Shown here: piece by piece, positions 23,851 through 32,105 of the stretch | Layout: every line of letters begins with the position of its first letter | How positions within the stretch are numbered: the stretch's first letter is position 1 | NCBI GenBank assembly: GCA_046160675.1 | Contig: JBJXHH010000208.1 | Location: 1 to 41,450, forward strand | Direction of reading: 5' to 3' | DNA: 41,450 nucleotides | Source of the DNA: JACMJP01 sp046160675 | GTDB lineage: Bacteria; Bacteroidota; Bacteroidia; Chitinophagales; BACL12 | Made by a program: the position numbers and the translations under genes | Notes under the pieces: generated by a model | The model's input: only the letters and a program-made list of their open reading frames with translations | What the model was told of the DNA's origin: nothing | The model's database searches: none

Positions 23851-24513
23851 ATGTCTCAAATAGATAACCCCGTTCATAAACTGAAAACAGAGTTGGATGA
23901 GATGTTCCAGTTAGTTACGACACAACTTGGAAAAGCAAGGGAGGCTTTAGTAAAATTTGATAAAGACCTTGCAAGAGAAGTAGTGCAAATTGAAAAGCGG
24001 GTGAACGGACAAGAACTCCAGATAGACCGGGCAGCTGAAAACTTTATTGCCCTGTATTCCCCAGTTGCAATAGACCTTCGTTTTGTGCTGGCAGTTCTTA
24101 AGATCAATAATAACCTTGAAAGGATTGGAGATATAGCGGAAGGAATTTCTAAATACATTAATGAATCAACTCTAAAATTTGATCAGAAGCTCATTGATGA
24201 AAGTAATGTGTTATCAATGTTTGAAGCGGCTATACGCATGCTTGCAGATACAAAATATGCATTTGAAAATGAGGATACTTCTATAGCAAGGAAAATATTC
24301 AAAAGTGATGACTATTTAGATCATATTAATCTCGAAGCAATCAACAATCTTACAGAAGCAATGGGAAATGATGCTACAAAGATTACTGACGCACTATTTA
24401 TCATATCCATCATCAGGAAATTGGAACGTATAGGAGACCAATTGAAAAATATTGCTGAGGAAATTATTTTCTACATCGAAGCCAAAGTCTTAAAGCATTC
24501 CAAAGGAAGATAA
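23851..24513 (+). CDS. phoU: Phosphate signalling protein PhoU
   Basis: The 220-residue protein is made of two three-helix bundles, with the PhoU metal-binding motifs NLERIGDIAEGI in the first half and KLERIGDQLKNIAEEI in the second. PhoU represses the phosphate-starvation response when phosphate is plentiful, acting between the Pst complex and a PhoR-type sensor kinase. The gene follows pstB by 40 bases. No sensor kinase or response regulator is in the window. Confidence 0.94.
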   Translation: MSQIDNPVHKLKTELDEMFQLVTTQLGKAREALVKFDKDLAREVVQIEKRVNGQELQIDRAAENFIALYSPVAIDLRFVLAVLKINNNLERIGDIAEGISKYINESTLKFDQKLIDESNVLSMFEAAIRMLADTKYAFENEDTSIARKIFKSDDYLDHINLEAINNLTEAMGNDATKITDALFIISIIRKLERIGDQLKNIAEEIIFYIEAKVLKHSKGR

Positions 24514-24660
24514 AAAGAATTACTGGGTTCCTATCTTCTCCCTGAATAACTCTTTTTAGGGAAATACTTAAATCACCTTATTTAGGTGTAACAATATTAA
24601 TTCTTGCTTAAAAAACCGCTTATACCGGTAATTCCGTATATCAAGGAAAAAATTAATAAA

Positions 24661-25221
24661 ATGAAAAACGTAACAAAATTTTTAGTAGCAGTAGCAATGT
24701 ACTTCACAGTAAGCGGAGCATTTGCACAAAACATGAACACAATAATGGTTGGCGGTGAAGCAATGTTTCCCCAAAAAGATATTATTGACAATGCAGTGAA
24801 TTCAAAAGATCATACTACACTTGTAGCGGCTGTAAAAGCTGCAGGTTTGGTTGAAACATTAAAAGGAAAAGGTCCTTTCACCGTATTTGCACCTGTAAAT
24901 GATGCTTTTGAAAACCTTCCTGCGGGAACAGTTGAAACTTTACTGAAAACCGAGAACAAAGACATGCTGGTGAAAATACTCACTTATCATGTTATAGCAG
25001 GTAAATATGATTTTGATGCCATCGCAAAACTTGTAAAAGAAGGCAACGGCATGGCTAGTCTCGCAACTGTAAGCGGCGGTAAATTAACTGCCATGATGAA
25101 TGGTAAACACAACATTCAACTGAAAGATGAAAAAGGGAACGTTGCAAACATCACAACTTATGATGTGTATCAAAGCAACGGGGTAATTCATGTACTTGAC
25201 AGAATTGTAATGCCTAACTAA
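24661..25221 (+). CDS. Secreted fasciclin-domain protein
   Basis: From the ATG at 24661 the product has 186 residues: a signal peptide (1-23, ending GAFAQ) and one fasciclin (FAS1) domain. Both conserved FAS1 blocks are present: GPFTVFAPVNDAFENLP (H1) and a C-terminal VYQSNGVIHVLDRIVMP (H2). Single FAS1 proteins act in adhesion or matrix contacts; the partner is unknown. An upstream in-frame TTG at 24604 would place 19 residues before the signal peptide and is rejected. The 147-base gap from phoU holds only a short CACCT/AGGTG dyad (24574-24588), and co-regulation with pst is not evident. A strong terminator follows. Confidence 0.88.
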   Translation: MKNVTKFLVAVAMYFTVSGAFAQNMNTIMVGGEAMFPQKDIIDNAVNSKDHTTLVAAVKAAGLVETLKGKGPFTVFAPVNDAFENLPAGTVETLLKTENKDMLVKILTYHVIAGKYDFDAIAKLVKEGNGMASLATVSGGKLTAMMNGKHNIQLKDEKGNVANITTYDVYQSNGVIHVLDRIVMPN

Positions 25222-25291
25222 ATGTCTGGCACAATTTCTGAAAAGAAATTTGTAGTGATGCCTCAGTAAGCATTACAGGGTTTTTAGGTTG

Positions 25292-25320
25292 CAGCTCCGC
25301 TTAATCGGCGGGGCTGTTTT
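25292..25320 (+). terminator. Intrinsic terminator after the fasciclin gene
   Basis: CAGCTCCGC (from 25292) pairs with GCGGGGCTG (ending 25316), with G-T wobbles at two positions, and is followed by TTTTATTTT. The T-run overlaps the stop codon of the converging rny gene (25319-25321), so the two genes are packed end to end. Confidence 0.8.
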
Positions 25321-26914
25321 ATTTTGCAAAGCTTATAGCCCGCTTTTCCCTAATCACCGTAACCTTTACATGCCCTGGGTATTGCATACTGTCTTGAATT
25401 TTTTGGGCAATTTTAAAAGAAAGTTCTTCTGCAGTTTTATCGCTTACTTTTTCTGCCTCAACTATAACCCGGAGTTCCCTACCTGCTTGTATTGCGTATG
25501 CTTTTTCCACACCCTCATTTTCCAGGGCAAGCGCTTCCATGTCTTTAATCCTTTTAAGATAGCTTTCCATAATCTCCCTTCTTGCACCGGGTCTTGCACC
25601 ACTAATAGCATCACAAGCTTGTACGATAGGTGAGATCACATAAGTCATTTCAATTTCATCATGATGGGCACCCACAGCATTTACAATTGCGGGGTGTTCG
25701 CCATACTTTTCACATAATTTTGCTCCAAGCAATGCATGGCTTAATTCACTTTCTTCATCCGGTACTTTGCCTATGTCATGAAGTAAGCCTGCTCTTTTAG
25801 CCACTTTAGGATTTAATCCCATTTCAGCAGCCATGGTAGCACATAAATTTGCAGTTTCCCTAGAATGCATAAGCAGGTTTTGCCCATAGCTGGAACGATA
25901 TCGCATCCTGCCCACCATTCTGATCAATTCAGGGTGTAATCCGGTAATACCCATTTCTATTACAGTTCGTTCTCCAACCTCCACAATATGTTCTTCCATC
26001 TGTTTGCGGGTTTTTGCTACAACTTCCTCAATTCTTGCCGGGTGAATTCTCCCATCTGCAACTAACCTTTGTAAACTGAGTCTGGCAATTTCCCTTCTTA
26101 CCGGGTCAAATCCAGAAATTATTATTGTTTCCGGAGTATCATCTACAATAAACTCTACACCTGTAACACTTTCCAATGCACGAATATTCCTGCCTTCCCG
26201 CCCTATTATCTGGCCTTTCTGGTCATCGCTATCAAGGTTAAAAACTGAAACTGTGTTTTCTATAGTTTGTTCGGCGGCAGTTCTCTGAATTGTTTGCAGG
26301 ATAATCTTTTTAGCTTCCTTGTTCGCTTTCATTTTCGCTTCTTCCATCATCTCTTTCACATAACTCATACTGTCATTTTTCGCCTGGTCTTTTAGAGCTT
26401 CAACTAACTCGGCTTTTGCATGCTCAGCACTTAGTTTTGCAACTTCCTCTAGCTTGCGTATATGTGTTTCATGCGCCTTGTCCAGTTCTTCTTTTTTTGT
26501 ATTTACCAGTTCAAGCTGCCTGTTCAGGTTTTGTTTTACAATTTCAGCTTCAGCCTCTTTTTTACTGAGACTATTCATCTGTTGATTCAGCGAATTTTCT
26601 TTTTGTTTGTACCTGGCTTCTTGTTGTTCCAGAGTAAGAACCTTTTGTTGACGCTCCTTTTCAATTTCAGCTTTTTGCTGGATAGCCTGATCTTTTAATT
26701 CCAGGGATTTATCTTTTCTATAAGCATCCGCATCATTCTTGGATTTCTGCAAAAATAATTCAGCATCTTTTTTTGCAAGGTGAAGTATTTCCTCAGCTTC
26801 CCTTTCTGCTAATACTTTATCTTTCTTACTTTGACCGAAAAAAAACTTCCCGGATATTAACCCAATTACTAGCGCCCCGGCCCCAATAATTGCGTATAAA
26901 ATCATTTCATTCAT
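25319..26914 (-). CDS. rny: Ribonuclease Y
   Basis: The 531-residue membrane-anchored endoribonuclease initiates mRNA decay. It has an N-terminal helix (about 4-22), a long Lys/Glu/Gln-rich coiled coil (about 30-210), a KH RNA-binding domain with the GREGRNIR loop at 238-245, and an HD phosphohydrolase domain. The HD metal ligands include His379-Asp380 in LLHDIGK, and AHHDE lies at 416-420. Length is normal for the family. It lies 85 bases downstream of zapA on the same strand. Confidence 0.95.
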   Translation of the reverse strand: MNEMILYAIIGAGALVIGLISGKFFFGQSKKDKVLAEREAEEILHLAKKDAELFLQKSKNDADAYRKDKSLELKDQAIQQKAEIEKERQQKVLTLEQQEARYKQKENSLNQQMNSLSKKEAEAEIVKQNLNRQLELVNTKKEELDKAHETHIRKLEEVAKLSAEHAKAELVEALKDQAKNDSMSYVKEMMEEAKMKANKEAKKIILQTIQRTAAEQTIENTVSVFNLDSDDQKGQIIGREGRNIRALESVTGVEFIVDDTPETIIISGFDPVRREIARLSLQRLVADGRIHPARIEEVVAKTRKQMEEHIVEVGERTVIEMGITGLHPELIRMVGRMRYRSSYGQNLLMHSRETANLCATMAAEMGLNPKVAKRAGLLHDIGKVPDEESELSHALLGAKLCEKYGEHPAIVNAVGAHHDEIEMTYVISPIVQACDAISGARPGARREIMESYLKRIKDMEALALENEGVEKAYAIQAGRELRVIVEAEKVSDKTAEELSFKIAQKIQDSMQYPGHVKVTVIREKRAISFAK

Positions 26915-26999
26915 AACACATGTTTTTTATAGTGACAGGTTATGAAAACAGCACACTTCTTGGAAGTTATATTGGAGAGGAGGGAGGTACTATAAAATT

Positions 27000-27302
27000 T
27001 TAGCCTGCTAGTGCCTTTTGTACCTGTGTGTTCAATTGTTCCAGATCCTTCAATATATCAGAATCGTCCGTCAACTGTTTATTTTCCAGGTTTGTTTTTT
27101 CAACCGCAAGCATCAGGGCATACATTGCTAAATAATCTTGTTTCTCTTTTCCTGCAAACTGATCTTGCAACACTTTTACCTGCTCAGATATATTCTTGGC
27201 TGCCTTTCGCACAATTTCTTCTTCCTCAGGCTTTGCTTTCAGACGGTAAGGCCTGTCGCAAATAGTCACATTAATGTTAATCAAGCCGTTCTCTTCGCTC
27301 AT
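27000..27302 (-). CDS. zapA: Cell division protein ZapA
   Basis: The 100-residue protein matches ZapA, which binds FtsZ and bundles its filaments at midcell. The N-terminal globular part (INVTICDRPYRLKAKPEEEE) and the C-terminal coiled coil (LMLAVEKTNLENKQL onward) are typical. The ATG follows TGGAGAA, a fair ribosome-binding site that sits next to a small hairpin, AGGTTA/TAACCT (27309-27330). It lies between the structured gap at 27303-27545 and rny. Confidence 0.85.
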   Translation of the reverse strand: MSEENGLININVTICDRPYRLKAKPEEEEIVRKAAKNISEQVKVLQDQFAGKEKQDYLAMYALMLAVEKTNLENKQLTDDSDILKDLEQLNTQVQKALAG

Positions 27303-27545
27303 TTCTCCAGGTTATGCTGTTTTGTAACCTAAATTGTGAACCGAAGGTAATCAGTTTCTTTACATTTTCATAATCCTAATTTATAGGTGAATAAGCAAGT
27401 ATAGAAACCAGAAGGTGGAGCATGGTAAATATACAGCCTGTCAAAAAGAACTCCCACTTTGTAGGTTACCTGCTCCCCGCTTCTGTCGGGTGCAGGTTAA
27501 CTTGCCCTAAGGCTAAGAGGGGGCATCAGCTATACTTTTGAAGAT
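27303..27545 (-). ncRNA. Candidate structured RNA between zapA and the coiled-coil gene (possibly 6S-like)
   Basis: The 243-base gap has strong pairing potential and no convincing reading frame. The core is a long hairpin at 27465-27501: CCTGC (27469-27473) pairs with GCAGG (27492-27496), extended inward by CCC/GGG and outward through one bulge by GTTA/TAAC. Outside it TCCC and CTT (27452-27459) can pair with the AAG and GGGG runs at 27515-27523. A CCTA/TAGG hairpin and the AGGTTA/TAACCT hairpin lie closer to zapA. All neighbours are on the minus strand, so I assume that strand. A 6S-type RNA is suggested mainly by the gap next to zapA, a position it takes in other bacteria; I could not match a 6S consensus. 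A long 5' leader of zapA or a dispersed repeat are alternatives. Ends are not defined. Confidence 0.3.
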
Positions 27546-27875
27546 TTATGAACTCAGCAAGGCAATACATTTATCCACTTCCTTAATCAGCTCATTAATT
27601 TTTTGCTTTGCTGCCTGGTTACCTATGGTATGATTTTCGCCGGCCTGAGAAACCTCAACACCAGAAATTTGTTTTGATATACTTTGTGCAGTTTTTAAAA
27701 GCGAAAGTTGTTGTTCTATTTCTGAAATTTTTAAATTTTTGTCTGCCATCGCCTTGCGCTGTGCATCAATCTGGTTTTTTAGGATGGAATTTTCATTTTT
27801 TAAAGCAGTATAATTGCGAAGCAAACGCTCTAGGTTCGCTTTAATGGAATTAAGTTGAGAAATAGCTTCGCTCAT
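27546..27875 (-). CDS. Small coiled-coil protein encoded next to pheT
   Basis: The 109-residue protein is almost wholly helical with heptad-like spacing (LNSIKANLERLLRNYTALKNENSILKN) in its first 65 residues. A Gln/Lys-rich linker and a short C-terminal helix (INELIKEVDKCIALL) follow. It has no signal peptide or membrane segment. Its ATG is one base after the pheT stop, implying translational coupling. With zapA just downstream it could be a division-related coiled coil, but that is a guess from position; I do not recognise a named family. Confidence 0.75.
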   Translation of the reverse strand: MSEAISQLNSIKANLERLLRNYTALKNENSILKNQIDAQRKAMADKNLKISEIEQQLSLLKTAQSISKQISGVEVSQAGENHTIGNQAAKQKINELIKEVDKCIALLSS

Positions 27876-27876
27876 G

Positions 27877-30309
27877 TTAATTTTTTCTAATTACAGCATT
27901 GAGTTCTGTTTCATAGCGGTTCATCATCTTTTGAAGAATTAAATCTACGTCTTTATCAGTCAAAGTCTTTTCATCATCCCGAAAAGTTAAGCCAATGGCA
28001 TAACTTTTTTTACCCTCGAGCTTCTCTCCATCGTAAACATCAAATAAAATTATATCTTTCAGCAAGGTTTTTCCTTCTTTCAGCGCTATGTTTTTTACCT
28101 GCTCATAGTTTGTTTCGGGCGCAAGTAACATTGCCAGGTCCCGCCTTACCTCAGGGTACTTAGGTATTTCAGCAAATTGGATTTTCTTTTTTGCGGCATA
28201 ACCCAAAAGTACATCCCATTTTAATTCTGCATAGTAAACTGGCTGCTTGATGTCAAAATCCTGTAGTATATTTTGCTGAATAAGGCCTGCAAAACCAATT
28301 TTTTCGTTTCCTATCAGTATGTCAGAACCATCAATTGAACTTGCTTCCCTCATTTTAGAAAACTTGTAGGGCGCATCCATCTTTATGAGCAAATTTTCCA
28401 CTACATGTTTAATATCAAAAAAAGTAACCTTTGCAGTTTTTGTGTTCCAATTTTCTTCGGCATTGTTACCAGTCATATAAAAAGCCAGCACATCCTGTTC
28501 GTTATAATTTCTATTATTGGTAAAATAGGTTCTTCCAAGTTCAAACAACCTCAGGGTATTTTGTTTATGATTCAGGTTAAAGGCGATTACTTCTAGCCCG
28601 CTGAACAACAGGGATTGCCGCATACAATCCAGTTCTGAATTTAATGAATTCATCAATTTTACCTGAGAAGTTTCAAGTTGAGGTAAATACTTCAAAATAT
28701 ATTTTGACCGGCTGATACCGTTAGTGAATATTTCATAAAAACCTATCGTAGATAAATACTGTATAATGTCCAGTTTAAGATTTTCTTTATCAGGTTTCGG
28801 TGTAACAATATAGGGCATTTTTACAAATGCGGGGAGAGGAATGTTGTTATAACCATACATCCGCAAAATTTCTTCTATCACATCAACTTCCCTCAGTACA
28901 TCGTTTTTATAAGATGGAATTTCAAGTTGCAAACCCTCTGTTTTTTTATCAACTATTGTAATGTTGAGCAGTTCAAGAATCTCAATGATCTTTTTCTCAT
29001 CAATTTTCATTGCAGCTAACCTTTCCAATCTTGTAAAGCGTAAAAAAACTGAAGCGGGTTTAATTTTTTCCGGATAAATGTCAAACATATCACTGGTAAT
29101 TTCTCCGCCGCATAATTCAAGGATCATTTGTACTGCTTTTTGCAAAGCAATAACCGTCATTTCAGGATCAGTTCCTTTTGCAAATCTTGATGAAGCGTCG
29201 GTTTTTAGGCCATGTTTTGCTTCTGTTTTGCGAATTGAAACAGGATTAAAATAAGCACTTTCCAGAAAAATATTTTTTGTTGATTGCGTTATTCCTGAAT
29301 TTATTCCTCCATAAACCCCTGCAATACACATTCCCTTTTCGGCATCGCAAATCATCAGGTCATTTACGGATAGTTTTCTTTCTTTCTCATCAAGACTTAT
29401 AAAGGGTGTATTTTCAGGAAGTGTTTTTACGACGATTTTATTTCCGGAAATTTTATCTGCATCAAATGCATGCAGAGGCTGACCGAGTTCATGAAGAATA
29501 TAATTCGTTATATCCACTACATTATTAATTGGCCTCATTCCAACAGCTTTTAATTTATTCTGAAGCCACACAGGAGACTCTTTAAGAGTTATGTTACTTA
29601 GTAAAATTCCAGTATATCGGGGGCAACCTTGTATATCCGCAACCTCAACTGAAAAATTACTAGCCACAGCCGAAGAAGCATTTGTTTTTCCAAGAATATC
29701 GTGTATGGAAATATTGTTTTCAATATTCCTGCTTTTTAATGCAGCAAATAATTCCCGGGCAACTCCATAATGGGAGTTTGCATCTGCATGATTTGCTGTT
29801 AAACCGATCTCAATGATAGTATCAAGAAACACATCAAAATAATTCTTCACTTCACTTCCTACTTCTGCATGTTGTGGTAATATGTGCAAGCCCTCATGGC
29901 TTTCTCCCAGCCCGATCTCATTATCAGCGCATAACATCCCTTCACTTTCAAGGCCCCTGATTTTGGCTTTTTTTATTAAGAATGGTTCACCTTTCACTGG
30001 ATAAACTGTTGTCCCGATTTGTGCTACAATAACTTTTTGCCCTGTCGAAACATTGGGCGCACCGCATACGATATTCAATAAATCAGCATTCCCGATATTA
30101 ACTTTTGTAACTTTTAACTTATCTGCATCAGGATGTTTAGAACATTCTATTACTTCACCTACAACCAGGTTTTGCAGGCCTCCTTTTACACTTTCATAGG
30201 TATAAACTGATTCTATTTCCAACCCAATATCAGTAAGAATTTCGGAAGCCTTCGCAACATCAATGTTTGTGGGTAATATCTCTCTCAACCAGTTCCATGA
30301 AATCTTCAT
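27877..30309 (-). CDS. pheT: Phenylalanyl-tRNA synthetase beta subunit
   Basis: The 810-residue protein is full length. It has an N-terminal tRNA-binding (EMAP-like) domain (about 40-150, VGEVIECSKHPDADKLKVTKV), the B3/B4 editing domain (about 210-390, GMRPINNVVDITNYILHELGQPLHAFD), the B5 domain (about 405-475), the core synthetase-like region, and the C-terminal ferredoxin-fold anticodon-binding domain (about 715-808, PKYPEVRRDLAMLLAPE). It pairs with PheS, which is not in this window, to charge tRNA-Phe. It leads directly into the coiled-coil gene. Confidence 0.97.
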   Translation of the reverse strand: MKISWNWLREILPTNIDVAKASEILTDIGLEIESVYTYESVKGGLQNLVVGEVIECSKHPDADKLKVTKVNIGNADLLNIVCGAPNVSTGQKVIVAQIGTTVYPVKGEPFLIKKAKIRGLESEGMLCADNEIGLGESHEGLHILPQHAEVGSEVKNYFDVFLDTIIEIGLTANHADANSHYGVARELFAALKSRNIENNISIHDILGKTNASSAVASNFSVEVADIQGCPRYTGILLSNITLKESPVWLQNKLKAVGMRPINNVVDITNYILHELGQPLHAFDADKISGNKIVVKTLPENTPFISLDEKERKLSVNDLMICDAEKGMCIAGVYGGINSGITQSTKNIFLESAYFNPVSIRKTEAKHGLKTDASSRFAKGTDPEMTVIALQKAVQMILELCGGEITSDMFDIYPEKIKPASVFLRFTRLERLAAMKIDEKKIIEILELLNITIVDKKTEGLQLEIPSYKNDVLREVDVIEEILRMYGYNNIPLPAFVKMPYIVTPKPDKENLKLDIIQYLSTIGFYEIFTNGISRSKYILKYLPQLETSQVKLMNSLNSELDCMRQSLLFSGLEVIAFNLNHKQNTLRLFELGRTYFTNNRNYNEQDVLAFYMTGNNAEENWNTKTAKVTFFDIKHVVENLLIKMDAPYKFSKMREASSIDGSDILIGNEKIGFAGLIQQNILQDFDIKQPVYYAELKWDVLLGYAAKKKIQFAEIPKYPEVRRDLAMLLAPETNYEQVKNIALKEGKTLLKDIILFDVYDGEKLEGKKSYAIGLTFRDDEKTLTDKDVDLILQKMMNRYETELNAVIRKN

Positions 30310-30349
30310 GTTGCAAATTTAATTATTGATATGTAGAATTAATGAAGTG

Positions 30350-30685
30350 TTATTTCTGCAACCATTGCTTCTGTGTAACTATGGTTCCGTCTTCGTTTTG
30401 CAAGAGCCTTCCCCAAATAGCATTTGTTGGGTTAAACGTAAGATCAGTTACACCGATAGTGAACGTTGTAGGAGAAGGAGGTAATTCAACAGGAGCTTCA
30501 CCTACAACTTCTGGTTTTTGCGCCACTTTTTTATCTGGCGGGGAAGGAATAACTATGACAGTGTAATGATTGTATTCTAATATTTTTTTCAAATAATCAA
30601 CTCTTTCCTGCGAGGCGTTTTTCTCCACAATGCAGCATTTAACTCCGTCAAGTTCATCAAATGTATGGTTCTGGTTAATTGCCAT
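30350..30685 (-). CDS. Conserved-looking small protein of unknown function
   Basis: The 111-residue soluble protein has a compact N-terminal half (DELDGVKCCIVEKNASQERVD, then a beta strand YTVIVIPSP), a Pro-rich linker (about 52-72) and a C-terminal part, TFTIGVTDLTFNPTNAIW. No catalytic motif, signal peptide or membrane helix is visible. It starts 13 bases after the nuoN stop and ends 40 bases before pheT, so it may ride on the nuo transcript. I do not recognise the family. Confidence 0.7.
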   Translation of the reverse strand: MAINQNHTFDELDGVKCCIVEKNASQERVDYLKKILEYNHYTVIVIPSPPDKKVAQKPEVVGEAPVELPPSPTTFTIGVTDLTFNPTNAIWGRLLQNEDGTIVTQKQWLQK

Positions 30686-30698
30686 TTTTACTTACCTT

Positions 30699-32102
30699 TT
30701 ATAAAAGAGAATGAATATAATCATAACATCCTCCAACAAATCCCGTGATCACAACGCCAGCTATACAAATTGCCAACGCAACCTTTGGGTAAATATCAGT
30801 TTGCAACGACTCTATCGGGTTGTCATTTACATCCATGAACATTGCTTTTACAATTTTGAGATAGTAATACAAACTCACTATCATGTTCAAAGCTGCAGTT
30901 GTTATAAGGATATAATTTCCCTCGGCTGCGCCCGCCATGATGAGGAAAAATTTACCAAAAAAACCTGCTGTGGGTGGTATGCCCGCAAGGGAAAACAAAC
31001 AGATGGTTAATGCCCATGCTAGAAGTGGGTTGGTTTTGTAAAACCCTTTGTAATCGATTATGTTTTCTTTTCCTGTTGCGCTACTCACCACACTAATAAC
31101 CCCGAAAGCGCCAAGGTTGCTGAATACATAAATGAGAATAAAATATATAACAGATGCATTTCCTTCAGTAGAATTTCCTAACATACCTACAAGGATAAAA
31201 CCCACCTGTGCTATAGATGAAAATGCAAGAAATCTTTTGATATTATTCTGCCTTATTGCAAATAAATTTCCAATTATAAGTGTTATGATAATGAGAATAG
31301 TTAGCATTTGAGACCATAAAAGTTGAAAGGATGCAAAGACAGAATATAATGCCGAAACAAAAACAAAAAGGATGGCTCCTTTAGAAACAACACTTAAATA
31401 AGAAGTAACTGCAACTGGTGAACCTTCGTAAACATCCGCTGTCCATAAATGAAAAGGAACTGCGGAAATTTTAAAACCGAAACCCGCTATGAGTAATATG
31501 AAAGCAAATATCTGTAAGGGAGTCTGCTGTAGTTGTGCAGATATTTCTGTAAAGTTTAAACTTCCCGTAGTGCCATACAAAAAAGAAATTCCAAGCAATA
31601 ATAAGCCTGAAGAAAAAGCTGACGAAACAATATATTTTATTGCAGCTTCTGACGACCTCCTTTTTTCAAGATCAAAATTTACTAAGGCTGCAAGCGGAAT
31701 GGTGGAAAGCTCAAGGCCAAGATAAAACATGAGGATATTTTGTGAGGAGATCATAAAGAACATTCCCATGAGAGTGGAAAGCAATAATATGTAAAACTCA
31801 ATTGCATGCTTATGAGATTTCAGCCAGGTATATGCCTGTAAAGAAATGATGAATGTACCAAGATTGAGAAGGTTTTTTTCTAATACTAACAATTCATTGG
31901 TCATGAACATATTTCCAAACAACCTTCCTTCTGCATTTCCAAAAAAACCTGCAAGCAGATTTATAATCAATAAAATATTGATGAGATTCAGAACATTGCC
32001 GGTATTTATTCTGTTGTTGCCAATTTTGAGAAAAAGCAAAATAAAGATGATCGCTGTGAGCATCAATTCAAACTTCATATATGTAAACATTTCCTGCAGC
32101 AT
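30699..32102 (-). CDS. nuoN: NADH-quinone oxidoreductase subunit N
   Basis: This antiporter-like membrane subunit has 467 residues and about 13-14 helices. The conserved helix-7/8 region (AALVNFDLEKRRSSEAAIKYIVSSAFSSGLLLLG) and the central lysine segment (FGFKISAVPFHLWTADVYEGSP) are intact, so proton channel residues appear to be kept. It is the last nuo gene, with its ATG 3 bases after the nuoM stop. Further in-frame methionines at residues 5 and 9 are also possible starts. Confidence 0.93.
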   Translation of the reverse strand: MLQEMFTYMKFELMLTAIIFILLFLKIGNNRINTGNVLNLINILLIINLLAGFFGNAEGRLFGNMFMTNELLVLEKNLLNLGTFIISLQAYTWLKSHKHAIEFYILLLSTLMGMFFMISSQNILMFYLGLELSTIPLAALVNFDLEKRRSSEAAIKYIVSSAFSSGLLLLGISFLYGTTGSLNFTEISAQLQQTPLQIFAFILLIAGFGFKISAVPFHLWTADVYEGSPVAVTSYLSVVSKGAILFVFVSALYSVFASFQLLWSQMLTILIIITLIIGNLFAIRQNNIKRFLAFSSIAQVGFILVGMLGNSTEGNASVIYFILIYVFSNLGAFGVISVVSSATGKENIIDYKGFYKTNPLLAWALTICLFSLAGIPPTAGFFGKFFLIMAGAAEGNYILITTAALNMIVSLYYYLKIVKAMFMDVNDNPIESLQTDIYPKVALAICIAGVVITGFVGGCYDYIHSLL

Positions 32103-32105
32103 CTC

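Noticed and set aside
24541..24590. Terminator after phoU
   Set aside because: TCCCT/AGGGA has a 14-base loop and CACCT/AGGTG only five pairs; neither is followed by a T-run.
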